Of a stretch of DNA of 11,491 nucleotides, positions 1 through 7,504 are shown in pieces. The position numbers and the translations under genes are program-made. Within the stretch, counting starts at the first letter, position 1. Each line of letters starts with the position of its first letter. Below the pieces are notes generated by a model. The model worked only from the letters and a program-made list of their open reading frames with translations. It was not told the origin of the DNA and made no database searches. Source of the stretch: Thermococcus paralvinellae (lineage in GTDB: Archaea; Methanobacteriota_B; Thermococci; Thermococcales; Thermococcaceae); NCBI GenBank assembly GCA_015662175.1, contig DQUR01000110.1:1-11491 (forward strand). The letters run 5' to 3'.

Positions 1-501
1 AAGAGGATTTGAGCCCAGAGTCAAAAAAGTTGGGTTAATTGCCGGTGGAATTGGATTCCCCCATTATGTGCTCATGCAAAGTATTACAGGAAACACTTCG
101 AGAAAATTGTCTTGATCTATGGAGCAAGAAGCAAAGATGAATTCGCAATGCTTGACGTTGGGTGTTATGATGAAATCCCTCTGACAACTGATGATGGAAG
201 CTTGGGAATTAAAGGCTTTCCATCAGATGTTTTAGCTGAGAGAAAGGAAAAATTTGATTATGTTTACACCTGCGATCCCAAGATCATGATGGCAAAAGTT
301 CTTGACATTATGGACTTTAAGAACGTTCAAGTTTCAGCTGAGAGGTACATGAAGTGTGGAATTGGTGTCTGCGGAAGCTGTGCTCTTGGGGAATACCTCG
401 TGTGCAAAGATGGACCTGTGTTTCATGGAGAACAGCTCAAGAATACAGAGCTTGGAAAATTCAAGAGACTGCCAGATGGAAGGATTTTGACATATGATTA
501 G
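1..501 (+). CDS. pyrK: Dihydroorotate dehydrogenase electron-transfer subunit PyrK, 5'-partial, with apparent frameshift
   Basis: PyrK passes electrons from the dihydroorotate dehydrogenase catalytic subunit (PyrD) to NAD through FAD and a [2Fe-2S] cluster, in pyrimidine synthesis. The gene enters from the left edge. From base 2 the frame reads VKKVGLIAGGIG, the nucleotide-binding glycine motif of the ferredoxin-reductase fold. It then runs out of frame and meets a stop at about base 110. The conserved continuation PPLCAHAKYYRKHFEKIV appears in another frame from base 58 and runs to TAG at 499-501. The C-terminal [2Fe-2S] ligands are four cysteine codons at 355, 370, 379 and 403, in a C-x4-C-x2-C-x7-C pattern followed by KDGPVFHGEQL. 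A 129-residue ORF starting at TTG 112 is only the downstream remnant, not a true start. One missing base near 50-62 explains the break. It may be a real mutation, a sequencing error or recoding. Family assignment is firm; functionality is uncertain. Confidence 0.88.
50..62 (+). other. Apparent -1 frameshift site in pyrK
   Basis: The sequence ATTGGATTCCCCCA joins the two conserved halves of PyrK but is one base short. Two single-base repairs restore GGIG-x-PPL. One is an extra A before TT (GGAATT GGAATT, giving GGIGIPPL). The other is a sixth C (GGATTC CCC CCA, giving GGIGFPPL). A ribosome slipping back one base on CCC at 59-61 would also give GGIGFPPL. The sequence alone cannot tell these apart. 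Confidence 0.75.
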
Positions 502-530
502 TTACGTCACCAAAAAATGTGGCAATTAAC

Positions 531-539
531 TTTTTAATA
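531..539 (+). promoter_or_regulatory. Candidate TATA element for the radical SAM gene
   Basis: TTTTTAATA lies 32-40 bases before the GTG at 571, inside the 60-base gap after pyrK. An archaeal TATA box here would start transcription near base 560, giving a very short leader. The T-run could instead be the pyrK transcript end, since archaeal termination often uses oligo-T. Assignment is by position and composition only. Confidence 0.35.
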
Positions 540-558
540 CCATCACAAACTCTCTTGT

Positions 559-566
559 AAGGTGAG
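559..566 (+). promoter_or_regulatory. Shine-Dalgarno site that fixes the radical SAM start at 571
   Basis: AAGGTGAG sits four bases before GTG 571 and matches the archaeal anti-SD. An in-frame GTG at 562 lies inside this site and has no SD of its own, so 571 is the better start. Confidence 0.65.
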
Positions 567-570
567 AAAA

Positions 571-1491
571 GTGAAATATTCATGGAAAGAATTAGCGAGA
601 AAAATGGGGATTGAAGTTGAGATATTGGAAAATAAAGAAGCTAAAGAGTTAAAGAAGTTTGTCGATGAGCTGATGGTTCCAACTCACTGCCAGTTCTGCC
701 AAGGGTTGGATTTAAGCATCGAAAATCCCGTCCATCATCCCTCTTACGAGCTAACCCCGGCTTGTAATCATGACTGCATCTTCTGCTATTCAAATGTGGC
801 CGTAAAATTAGGAAAAGCACCAAAGCCAGGCTACTATGGCTGGGAAAATCCAAGGGCGATAACAATTTCACAGTATGGGGAACCCCTGCTCTCACCAAGA
901 ATTGTTGAGGTTAATAAGATGCTTCGCAGAAGATTTCCGGAGGCCAGGTTGGACCTGCAGACAAATGGAAGCCTTTTAACAGAGGGACTCTGGCAAAAGC
1001 TCGATTTCGATATAGTCATGATAAGCTTGGATGCAGCGAGCAGGGAAAAGCACAAGATGATTACGAATGCTGACACTTTTGACAACGTCGTCAACGCGCT
1101 CAGAATAGTTGGTGCTGATAAAAGCGTCCGTTCAATTGTGAGAACAATCTTTATGCCAGGAATAAATGATGAGGATATTCCAAAGATAGCCGAATTAGCA
1201 GCTTCACTCGGAGTTGATGAGATGATGCTCCAGCCCCTAACGGTTCATAAGCTCAATGAAGAGAGGCTTAGAAAAGCAGGCCTGGATTTCGAGAGAGCTG
1301 AAAGTATTAGAGAGTTACTCAAGGTAGCAATGGGAGCTAAAAAATATATAGATGTGAGAATAAGTGGCTGTTTGTTAGTTCAGCTCAAAAAGATGGACGC
1401 CTTAACGCTCTACAACATTTATAAAATTTCAAAAGAAATATCCCCTTTAGTTAAAAGGAAGAAAATGGGAATAAAAGCAAAGCTTAGATAA
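571..1491 (+). CDS. Radical SAM protein, function unknown
   Basis: This is a radical SAM enzyme of 306 residues from the GTG at 571. The signature C-x3-C-x2-C (CNHDCIFC, Cys65/69/72), which binds the [4Fe-4S] cluster that cleaves S-adenosylmethionine, is followed by a SAM-binding QYGEPLLSP segment near residue 103. The TIM-barrel strands LDLQTNGSLL, IVMISLDA and IVRTIFMPGIND follow, a MoaA/NifB-like layout. There is an extra CxxC upstream (CQFC, Cys40/43) and one cysteine near the C-terminus (SGC). No full SPASM-type cysteine array is seen, so an auxiliary cluster is possible but unproven. The C-terminus is basic (KRKKMGIKAKLR), perhaps for nucleic acid contact. The substrate cannot be read from the sequence. 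It lies on the same strand as the PP-loop ATPase, 30 bases upstream, but that gene appears to have its own promoter. Confidence 0.85.
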   Translation: MKYSWKELARKMGIEVEILENKEAKELKKFVDELMVPTHCQFCQGLDLSIENPVHHPSYELTPACNHDCIFCYSNVAVKLGKAPKPGYYGWENPRAITISQYGEPLLSPRIVEVNKMLRRRFPEARLDLQTNGSLLTEGLWQKLDFDIVMISLDAASREKHKMITNADTFDNVVNALRIVGADKSVRSIVRTIFMPGINDEDIPKIAELAASLGVDEMMLQPLTVHKLNEERLRKAGLDFERAESIRELLKVAMGAKKYIDVRISGCLLVQLKKMDALTLYNIYKISKEISPLVKRKKMGIKAKLR

Positions 1492-1493
1492 CC

Positions 1494-1500
1494 TTTTAAA
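1494..1500 (+). promoter_or_regulatory. Candidate TATA box of the PP-loop gene, leaderless mRNA
   Basis: TTTTAAA starts just after the radical SAM stop codon and ends 21 bases before the ATG at 1522. No Shine-Dalgarno lies between them, only a pyrimidine-rich run (CTCCCTTTCTTTCTTCTT, 1501-1518). At the usual archaeal spacing, transcription would begin at or beside the ATG, giving a leaderless message. The pyrimidine run may also help end the radical SAM transcript. Confidence 0.5.
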
Positions 1501-1521
1501 CTCCCTTTCTTTCTTCTTATC

Positions 1522-2346
1522 ATGCTTACATGCTCACTCTGCATAAACAACGAGAAGACATCAAAAATCAGAATTATTGGAGAAAAGCCCATCTGCAAGG
1601 AATGCCTGGTTTACCTCAAGCACAAGCCTGATAGAAGCAAAATTAGGGCTAAGCTTAATGATCTTATGGACAATGTTGATAAAGCCATTGTGGCCTTTTC
1701 TGGGGGCAAGGACAGCACAGTTGCACTATATCTGGCCAAGGAAGACTATAAAGTGCCGGAGCTTGAAGCAGTTATAATTGACCACGGCTTCATGGCAAAG
1801 AAAGCAATTGAAAATGCCAAAAGAGTGGCAGAATACCTGGATGTCCCTTTCGTCATTCTGCGTTATGATTATTCTGACATCTTCCGTGAAGCTCTCTTAA
1901 AGGCCCAATCGCCATGCAGGAGGTGTTCAAAGAGAATTATGGAAAAGCTCAGGAAGTATGCTTTGGATAGGGGAATCAAATACATAATCACTGGCCACGA
2001 GTTACCCTTTGGTCATCATCCTTACCGTCCGATGTCCGGTGGAATAATTCAAATCAGGCTTTTAAGCTTGATGAGTGAAAGAGAGAGACTTGAAATTCTG
2101 AAAAAGCTACCTTTTGAGTTTCCAACGCTCTCTGGCTATACAACCAATTGCCTGATTTTGGGCCCTGCATTGGAGAGATATTATGAAAAACACGGCTTCA
2201 GCTTTGAGCATAGGAGAATAGCAGCTTTGGTTAGATATGGACTCTTAGACAAGGAAAAAGCTTTAGAAAAGGTGAAAAAGCCGGAAGTTCCGGAGGAGAT
2301 AAAGAGAGAGGTTTATAAGCGTTTAAACCTAAAGGAGATGCTTTAA
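1522..2346 (+). CDS. PP-loop superfamily ATPase, TtuA/TtcA-like, possible sulfurtransferase
   Basis: This is a 274-residue adenylating enzyme of the PP-loop (N-type ATP pyrophosphatase) superfamily, whose members activate tRNA bases or other substrates for thiolation or amidation. The N-terminus has a zinc-ribbon-like pair, Cys4/Cys7 and Cys25/Cys28. The pyrophosphate loop SGGKDST is at 60-66, followed by VIIDHGF (84-90). Cys132/Cys135 (PCRRC) and Cys210 (TTNCLILGP) resemble the three cysteines that hold the [4Fe-4S] cluster in TtuA/TtcA-type tRNA 2-thiolases. Against a simple TtuA call, the usual GHNxDD motif is replaced by TGHELPFGHHPYRP (157-170), and no C-terminal zinc finger is present. 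It may be a distinct archaeal subfamily with another substrate. Start ATG 1522 is supported by the TATA spacing. Superfamily assignment is secure; the reaction is inferred. Confidence 0.8.
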   Translation: MLTCSLCINNEKTSKIRIIGEKPICKECLVYLKHKPDRSKIRAKLNDLMDNVDKAIVAFSGGKDSTVALYLAKEDYKVPELEAVIIDHGFMAKKAIENAKRVAEYLDVPFVILRYDYSDIFREALLKAQSPCRRCSKRIMEKLRKYALDRGIKYIITGHELPFGHHPYRPMSGGIIQIRLLSLMSERERLEILKKLPFEFPTLSGYTTNCLILGPALERYYEKHGFSFEHRRIAALVRYGLLDKEKALEKVKKPEVPEEIKREVYKRLNLKEML

Positions 2347-3540
2347 CTTTTTCTTAGCAATCTCAAGCACTTTCTCCGGTTCAACCTTAAAGCCTCCACC
2401 TTTAGCTAAAACTTCACTGCCCCCTCCACTACCGCCTGTCTCCTCGAGGACTTCTCTCAAAAGCTCCCTCATTGAAACACCCTCAACACCCCTGTTCTTT
2501 GCAAGTATCACATAGTTCCTTCCAACAACCAAGGCAATCGTGTTTGGATTCTTATCGACCAAATAGACCACAAAAGCTTGGGCATCTTTCATATCAAGCT
2601 TCTCCACTGTGCCAACGATTTTAGTTCCCTTAACTTCTTCAGATTCCTTTAAAAGTGCCTTAGCCTTCCAGTCCCACAGCTTAAGCCTCAAAGCCTTTTT
2701 CTCCTCTTCAAGCTTCTCAATCTCGCTTTTAAGTTCCCTAACCCTCTCAACTAATGGTCTGTTCTTATTTGGCATCTCATCCAAGCTTTCCCAGTAATCA
2801 GCCAGAAGATTGTTTAGGTATTTAATGACTCTATTTCCAGCCACAAACTCTATGCGCCAGAGTTTCCTGTCCTTCCTGTAGAAACGGAGCACCTTAATAA
2901 AACCCACCTCCCCAGTGTTCTTCACGTGAGTTCCGCCACAGGGAGTTCTATCAATGTCTCCAATTGTCACTATCCTTATCCTGTCCGTAACCTTGCTCAC
3001 GTGCTTGCGAAGGGTATGGAGTATTTCCTCCGAGAGATATTTAAACTCCTCAACCTTTACGGGAATTGCTTCCCTGATGATACGGTTTGCTTCCAGCTCC
3101 ACTTGTGTTATCATTTCCCAGTTGAGCTCGCCGTCGACTTCTATCTTGTTGTATTCCTTAAAAATCTGAAAGCCTGTAGTATGGAGACCGTACAATTTTT
3201 TCAGGATGGCGGAGAGGATATGCTGGCCAGTATGCTGTTTCATGTTTTCATATCTCCATTCCCAGTCGAGCTCAAGCTTAACCTCCTCCCCGACCTTGGG
3301 AAGGCGACCCTCAAGCTTCCCTTCATGCCAGATCTCATCTTTGCCATAGACTTTTTCCACTTTAATTTTGAAGCCCTCTCCCCTGATAATTCCTCTATCA
3401 CTTGGCTGACCACCACCCTCCGGATAAAAAATCGTCCTGTCAAGGGTGAGCTTTACTATACCATCTCTCTGTTTAACAGCCTGAACAGTTGCTATAGATT
3501 CTTTCAAATAAGGGTCTAAGTAAAAAAGGCACTCTGTCAT
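2329..3540 (-). CDS. alaX: Alanyl-tRNA editing hydrolase, long form (AlaX-L)
   Basis: AlaX is a free-standing, trans-acting relative of the AlaRS editing domain that deacylates mischarged Ser-tRNA(Ala) or Gly-tRNA(Ala). Numbered from ATG 3540 (403 residues), a barrel-like N-terminal domain with FYPEGGGQPSDRG (38-50) leads into the zinc and catalytic motifs HTGQH (His103/His107) and CGGTH (Cys201/His205). A charged coiled coil follows at about 262-297. The C-terminal DHHA1-like domain ends in a glycine-rich GGSGGG segment (369-374) and LAKGGGF. The length and the DHHA1 domain place it with the long AlaX class rather than the short editing-only forms. An in-frame GTG at 3549 overlaps the SD-like GGTGGTC, so ATG 3540 (MTECLFYLDPYLKE) is preferred. 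Its 3' end overlaps the convergent PP-loop gene by 18 bases. Confidence 0.9.
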   Translation of the reverse strand: MTECLFYLDPYLKESIATVQAVKQRDGIVKLTLDRTIFYPEGGGQPSDRGIIRGEGFKIKVEKVYGKDEIWHEGKLEGRLPKVGEEVKLELDWEWRYENMKQHTGQHILSAILKKLYGLHTTGFQIFKEYNKIEVDGELNWEMITQVELEANRIIREAIPVKVEEFKYLSEEILHTLRKHVSKVTDRIRIVTIGDIDRTPCGGTHVKNTGEVGFIKVLRFYRKDRKLWRIEFVAGNRVIKYLNNLLADYWESLDEMPNKNRPLVERVRELKSEIEKLEEEKKALRLKLWDWKAKALLKESEEVKGTKIVGTVEKLDMKDAQAFVVYLVDKNPNTIALVVGRNYVILAKNRGVEGVSMRELLREVLEETGGSGGGSEVLAKGGGFKVEPEKVLEIAKKKLKHLL

Positions 3541-3543
3541 AAC

Positions 3544-3550
3544 GACCACC
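3544..3550 (-). promoter_or_regulatory. Shine-Dalgarno site of alaX
   Basis: Read on the minus strand, GGTGGTC ends three bases before ATG 3540. It supports that start over the GTG at 3549, which falls inside the site. Confidence 0.5.
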
Positions 3551-3667
3551 GCTCAAACATTATATCTCGATATGTCATCTGACAATCATTTAGTTTGTTC
3601 AGGATGGTGGCCATGCCATATGTTTGCCTACACAAACTCAAAGAGAGGGGAAAAGTCCAAATGATGG
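3550..3667. other. Gene-free stretch between alaX and atpD
   Basis: These 118 bases hold no credible gene. The end near alaX is AT-rich, with minus-strand TATA-like sequence (AGATATAAT at 3559-3567 and CATATC at 3570-3575), so an alaX promoter is likely, but spacing does not single out one box. Just past the atpD stop, the minus strand has a pyrimidine-rich run (CTTTTCCCCTCTCTTT, about 3640-3655) that could end the ATPase transcript. A 7-base inverted repeat, AGTTTGT (3592-3598) and ACAAACT (3632-3638), encloses a segment with ATGGTGGCCAT. Confidence 0.45.
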
Positions 3668-4312
3668 TTAACTACCGGCTTTAGCCTCGATGAGGGCCTT
3701 AACCCTCTTAAGCCTGAAGAAGTTCTCCCTCTCCATCTCATCCAAATGCTGGCTGATGAGCTTTACGGTTGCCCGCATCCTTGGAATTATGATGTATTCT
3801 AGAGCATTTACTCTCCTCTTCGTCTTCTCAATTTCCTTCGCCAGTCTTTTAAGGGTCTCCTCAACTTCAGCCAGACGAACCGCTAACTCCAAAACTTCTT
3901 CAAACTTCTCCGCCGCCAAATCAACCCTTGGAGAGCTTGCAACAAAGGTATAACCTCTCTCATCCGGCTTTCTCTTGAATGACTCCGCCTCAATCAATGG
4001 CACCGGAACGCCCATGATGTTTCTCTTTCTTATCTCAACTTCCCTGTTTGGCTTAACACCAAGGGCGATTTCCTTAAGTTTGAGTAAACCAACATCAATC
4101 TCAGCCAGACGCAATGCCTTAAAGGCTTCCTCTATCTTTTGATTAAGCTCTCTTCTCAGACTCAAGGCTTCATCGTAAATACTAAAAAACTCCATGATCA
4201 AGGCGTCTTGCTTCTCCTTGAGAAGTTTATGTCCCTTTTTTGCCAGCTTAATGCGCCTTTTTAGTTTGAGCAACTCCATACGGGTTGGTTTAGCCTTAAG
4301 TACCTCTGGCAT
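3668..4312 (-). CDS. atpD: A-type ATP synthase subunit D (central rotor shaft)
   Basis: Subunit D is the rotating shaft inside the A3B3 head, equivalent to gamma in F-type enzymes. It couples ring rotation to ATP synthesis, with subunit F beside it and subunit C below. The 214-residue protein has the family layout: a long N-terminal helix (about 8-70) with the conserved [20 protein letters not shown] stretch, a middle segment with GVPVPLIE, and a long C-terminal helix (about 138-210) that pairs with the first as an antiparallel coiled coil. ATG 4312 is preceded by GGGGTGAG (4318-4325). It is the last gene of the operon, 27 bases after atpB. Confidence 0.95.
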   Translation of the reverse strand: MPEVLKAKPTRMELLKLKRRIKLAKKGHKLLKEKQDALIMEFFSIYDEALSLRRELNQKIEEAFKALRLAEIDVGLLKLKEIALGVKPNREVEIRKRNIMGVPVPLIEAESFKRKPDERGYTFVASSPRVDLAAEKFEEVLELAVRLAEVEETLKRLAKEIEKTKRRVNALEYIIIPRMRATVKLISQHLDEMERENFFRLKRVKALIEAKAGS

Positions 4313-4339
4313 CCTGACTCACCCCAAGAAAATATGAAA

Positions 4340-5728
4340 TTAAGAGGCGTGCCTGTACTTTGGATGGTATTTTCTGATGTACTTTGGCTCAATTCTCTTA
4401 AGCTCGCTCTCTGGAAGTATTGCAAGCAATTCCCAGCCGAGATCAAGTGTTTCCTCAATGCTCCTGTCCTCATCGTACGCCTGGGCAACAAATTCCCTCT
4501 CAAATCTGTCAGCAAAGGCCAAGTACTTTCTATCGGTCTCGGATAATGCCTCTTCACCAACGACAGCAACTAAATCTCTCAGGCTCCTGCCTTCAGCATA
4601 AGCGGCATAGAGCTGCTGGGCCAGTTGTGGGTGGTCTTCCCTTGTTCTTCCCTTACCAATACCATCCTTCATCAATCTGCTCAATGATGGCAGAACATCA
4701 ATTGGAGGGTAAATGCCTTTTCTGTGCAAATCCCTGCTCAGGACTATTTGACCCTCTGTAATGTAACCCGTCAGGTCTGGGATCGGGTGTGTGATGTCAT
4801 CGTCGGGCATTGTGAGGATTGGCATTTGTGTGATTGAACCCTTCTTTCCCCTAACCCTACCGGCTCTCTCATAAATTGTTGCCAGGTCAGTGTAGAGATA
4901 ACCGGGATAACCCCTTCTTCCAGGGACCTCTTCCCTTGCCGCAGAAATTTCACGCAGAGCTTCACAGTAATTGGTCATATCTGTTAGGATTACCAGAACC
5001 TGCATGTCGTAGTCAAAGGCCAGATACTCGGCAACCGTTAGCGCCATACGTGGTGTGATTATACGCTCGATTGCAGGGTCATCTGCCAAGTTGAGGAACA
5101 GCACAGCCCTCTCGATTGCGCCTGTCTCTTCAAAGCTCTTCTTGAAGAAGTTGGCCTCTTCATGGGTAATGCCCATGGCCGCGAATACAACCGCGAACTG
5201 CTCTTCCTCGCCCAAAACCTTCGCCTGTCTCGCTATTTGTGCAGCCAGTTTATTGTGTGGTAAACCGCTACCGCTGAAAATTGGCAGCTTTTGGCCCCTA
5301 ACGAGCGTGTTCATCCCATCAATGGCGGAAACACCGGTCTGGATGAAGTCCCTTGGATAGGCTCTCGCGACTGGATTGAGGGGGGCACCGTGAACGTCCC
5401 TCCTGTCCTCCGGAATGATTTCTGGTCCACCATCAATCGGCTTACCAATACCGTTGAATATTCTGCCAAGCATGTCCATTGAAACAGGAACCTTCAGCGT
5501 CTCGCCAGTGAACCTTACGCGGGTTGTCTTAACGTCAAGATCCCTTGTCCCCTCAAAAACCTGAACAATTGCCATATCTTCCCTTGCTTCCAGCACCTGA
5601 CCCTTTCTCTTTTCCCCGTGCTCCGTTTCTATCTCAACGACCTCCCCATAAGCCACTCCTCTAACACCCTGGACAATCATAAGAGGACCGTAAATCTTGC
5701 TAATTGTTGAATACTCCTTTCCCGGCAT
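4340..5728 (-). CDS. atpB: A-type ATP synthase subunit B (non-catalytic nucleotide-binding subunit)
   Basis: Subunit B alternates with subunit A in the A3B3 hexamer; it binds nucleotide but is not catalytic. The order is an N-terminal beta-barrel ([10 protein letters not shown]), [16 protein letters not shown] (86-101), a nucleotide-binding core, and a C-terminal helical domain. The P-loop is degenerate: SGSGLPHN (152-159) stands where subunit A has GPFGSGKT, which is the family hallmark of [14 protein letters not shown] and the [18 protein letters not shown] region are also typical. I prefer ATG 5728 ([14 protein letters not shown], 462 residues), because GTGAT at 5733-5737 is well placed as its SD. 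The in-frame GTG at 5737 is itself part of that SD. Confidence 0.95.
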   Translation of the reverse strand: MPGKEYSTISKIYGPLMIVQGVRGVAYGEVVEIETEHGEKRKGQVLEAREDMAIVQVFEGTRDLDVKTTRVRFTGETLKVPVSMDMLGRIFNGIGKPIDGGPEIIPEDRRDVHGAPLNPVARAYPRDFIQTGVSAIDGMNTLVRGQKLPIFSGSGLPHNKLAAQIARQAKVLGEEEQFAVVFAAMGITHEEANFFKKSFEETGAIERAVLFLNLADDPAIERIITPRMALTVAEYLAFDYDMQVLVILTDMTNYCEALREISAAREEVPGRRGYPGYLYTDLATIYERAGRVRGKKGSITQMPILTMPDDDITHPIPDLTGYITEGQIVLSRDLHRKGIYPPIDVLPSLSRLMKDGIGKGRTREDHPQLAQQLYAAYAEGRSLRDLVAVVGEEALSETDRKYLAFADRFEREFVAQAYDEDRSIEETLDLGWELLAILPESELKRIEPKYIRKYHPKYRHAS

Positions 5729-5732
5729 TTCA

Positions 5733-5737
5733 ATCAC
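5733..5737 (-). promoter_or_regulatory. Shine-Dalgarno of atpB overlapping the atpA stop
   Basis: Minus-strand GTGAT, four bases before ATG 5728, matches the archaeal anti-SD and contains the atpA stop codon TGA (5734-5736). Ribosomes finishing atpA could re-start directly on atpB. Confidence 0.55.
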
Positions 5738-7491
5738 GCTCCATACTTCTTAAAGAGCTCTTCAAACTGCTCTTTTGTCTCATCAATGAGCTTCGCAATC
5801 TCCTCAACGTTCGGCTCAAACTTCATTCTACCTATCTTCTCCCTAACGCTTAGCTTTGCTATTTCCTCAACTGGAATTCCCCTATCGATCGCTTGCATGG
5901 TGTAGTTGTAAAAGTTGAGTATAACGCGCATCATTGTGACCTGCTTCTTTGGTGAACAGTACGTATCAACCTCATGGAAGGCATCCTGCTGTAGGTAATC
6001 CTCTCTAAGCATCCTAGCAACCAGTAAAATTGCCCTTTCCCTGTCTGGCAGGGCATCTGGACCGACAATCCTGACAATCTCCTGGAGTTCAGCCTCCTTC
6101 TGAAGTAGCTCCATCGCGGTGTCCCTCATCTTCTTCCACTCTGGATCAACATTCTGATGCCACCAGTCTTTGACTGAATCAACGTAGAGTGAGTAACTCA
6201 TCAGCCAGTTGATTGCCGGGAAGTGTCTTCTTCTGGCCAAGTCAGCGTCCAGTGCCCAGAACACTTTAACAACTCTCAGCGTATTCTGAACCACGGGTTC
6301 TGAAAAGTCTCCACCTGGTGGCGAAACCGCACCGATGACGCTTACACTTCCCACCCTCTCGTCACTTCCCAAAACTTCAACTCTACCCGCTCTCTCATAG
6401 AACTCGGCTATCTTACTTGCCAAGTAAGCCGGGTAACCCTCTTCACCGGGCATCTCTTCCAGCCTACCGGAGATCTCTCTCAAAGCCTCAGCCCATCTTG
6501 ATGTTGAGTCTGCCATTAGGGCAACGTCATAGCCCATGTCCCTGAAGTATTCTGCAATTGTAATTCCAGTGTAAATTGAAGCCTCCCTGGCTGCAACGGG
6601 CATGTTTGAGGTGTTTGCAATTAAAACAGTTCTCTCCATCAATGGTTTCCCACTTCTCGGGTCTTTGAGCTTTGGAAATTCTTCAAGAACATCCGTCATT
6701 TCGTTGCCTCTCTCTCCACATCCGATGTAAACCACAACCTGAGCGTCACTCCACTTTGCCAGCTGATGCTGTGTAACGGTCTTTCCACTTCCGAAAGGCC
6801 CGGGAATTGCCGCAGTTCCACCCTTAGCCTGGGGGAAAAATGTGTCGATTGTCCTCTGTCCCGTGATGAGCGGAACCTCTGGAGGAAGTTTTTCTTTGTA
6901 GGGCCTCTTCCTTCTGACGGGCCATTTTTGATACATCTTTAGCTCCTTGACCTCGCCACTCGGTGTTTTGACCTTTGCGATAACCTCTTCAATTGTGTAT
7001 TCTCCCTCATCAGCTATTTCAACAACTTCACCCTCAATTCCCGGAGGAACCATTATCCTGTGCTCGATCAAACTCGTCTCCGGAACAACGCCAATAATGT
7101 CTCCGCCAACAACTTTATCGCCAACCTTAACCGCTGGTGTGAAGTGCCACCTCTTGTCCCTTGGCAATGCTGGGGCTGTCAAACCCCTTGCAATGAAGTC
7201 ACCACTCTTCTCCCTGAGGACTTCAAGCGGTCTCTGGATTCCATCATAAATTGATGTCAATAAACCTGGACCGAGCTCAACGCTGAGTGAAGCTCCTGTT
7301 CCAGTGACGGGTTCCCCAGGCTTAAGACCTGCAGTTTCCTCATAAACCTGGATGACTGCTTTATCCCCTTCAAGTCTGATTATTTCCCCTATGAGGCCTA
7401 GTTCACCAACCCTAACGACCTCATACATCCTTGCCCCTCTCATGTCATCAGCAACGACAAGAGGGCCGGTAACTCTAATTATCTTCCCCAT
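5734..7491 (-). CDS. atpA: A-type ATP synthase subunit A (catalytic subunit)
   Basis: Subunit A makes or hydrolyses ATP in the A1 head, on the cytoplasmic side of the membrane. In the 585-residue protein from ATG 7491, the N-terminal barrel ([15 protein letters not shown]) is followed by the bulge domain specific to A/V-type A subunits (about 107-197). Walker A GPFGSGKT is at 231-238, CGERGNE at about 258-264, and the Walker B segment VALMAD at about 323-328 runs into [24 protein letters not shown] and a helical C-terminal domain complete it. The length fits an intein-free protein; the P-loop, where some Pyrococcus orthologues carry an intein, is uninterrupted. ATG 7491 is favoured over GTG 7500, because AGAGGTGA (7497-7504) is an SD for the former and includes the latter. 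Confidence 0.96.
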   Translation of the reverse strand: MGKIIRVTGPLVVADDMRGARMYEVVRVGELGLIGEIIRLEGDKAVIQVYEETAGLKPGEPVTGTGASLSVELGPGLLTSIYDGIQRPLEVLREKSGDFIARGLTAPALPRDKRWHFTPAVKVGDKVVGGDIIGVVPETSLIEHRIMVPPGIEGEVVEIADEGEYTIEEVIAKVKTPSGEVKELKMYQKWPVRRKRPYKEKLPPEVPLITGQRTIDTFFPQAKGGTAAIPGPFGSGKTVTQHQLAKWSDAQVVVYIGCGERGNEMTDVLEEFPKLKDPRSGKPLMERTVLIANTSNMPVAAREASIYTGITIAEYFRDMGYDVALMADSTSRWAEALREISGRLEEMPGEEGYPAYLASKIAEFYERAGRVEVLGSDERVGSVSVIGAVSPPGGDFSEPVVQNTLRVVKVFWALDADLARRRHFPAINWLMSYSLYVDSVKDWWHQNVDPEWKKMRDTAMELLQKEAELQEIVRIVGPDALPDRERAILLVARMLREDYLQQDAFHEVDTYCSPKKQVTMMRVILNFYNYTMQAIDRGIPVEEIAKLSVREKIGRMKFEPNVEEIAKLIDETKEQFEELFKKYGA

Positions 7492-7496
7492 TTTCT

Positions 7497-7504
7497 TCAC
7501 CTCT
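7497..7504 (-). promoter_or_regulatory. Shine-Dalgarno of atpA overlapping the atpF stop
   Basis: Minus-strand AGAGGTGA lies five bases before ATG 7491 and includes the atpF stop TGA (7497-7499). It repeats the arrangement seen at atpA/atpB and supports translational coupling. Confidence 0.6.

Noticed and set aside
112..501. A free-standing 129-residue protein starting at TTG 112
   Set aside because: The homology to PyrK extends upstream of this codon to base 58 in the same frame and then into the other frame, so this is the tail of a frameshifted gene.
2926..3519. A 197-codon open frame on the + strand opposite alaX
   Set aside because: It lies wholly inside the well-supported AlaX coding region, has no SD, and encodes no recognisable motif. 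It is an antisense shadow.
3575..3670. Possible C/D box guide RNA in the gap before atpD
   Set aside because: A CTGA and an ATGATG-like motif are present, but in the wrong order and spacing for C and D boxes on either strand.
4334..5482. Several + strand open frames opposite atpB
   Set aside because: They are antisense to a strongly conserved protein, and their translations look like low-complexity by-products of its codon use.
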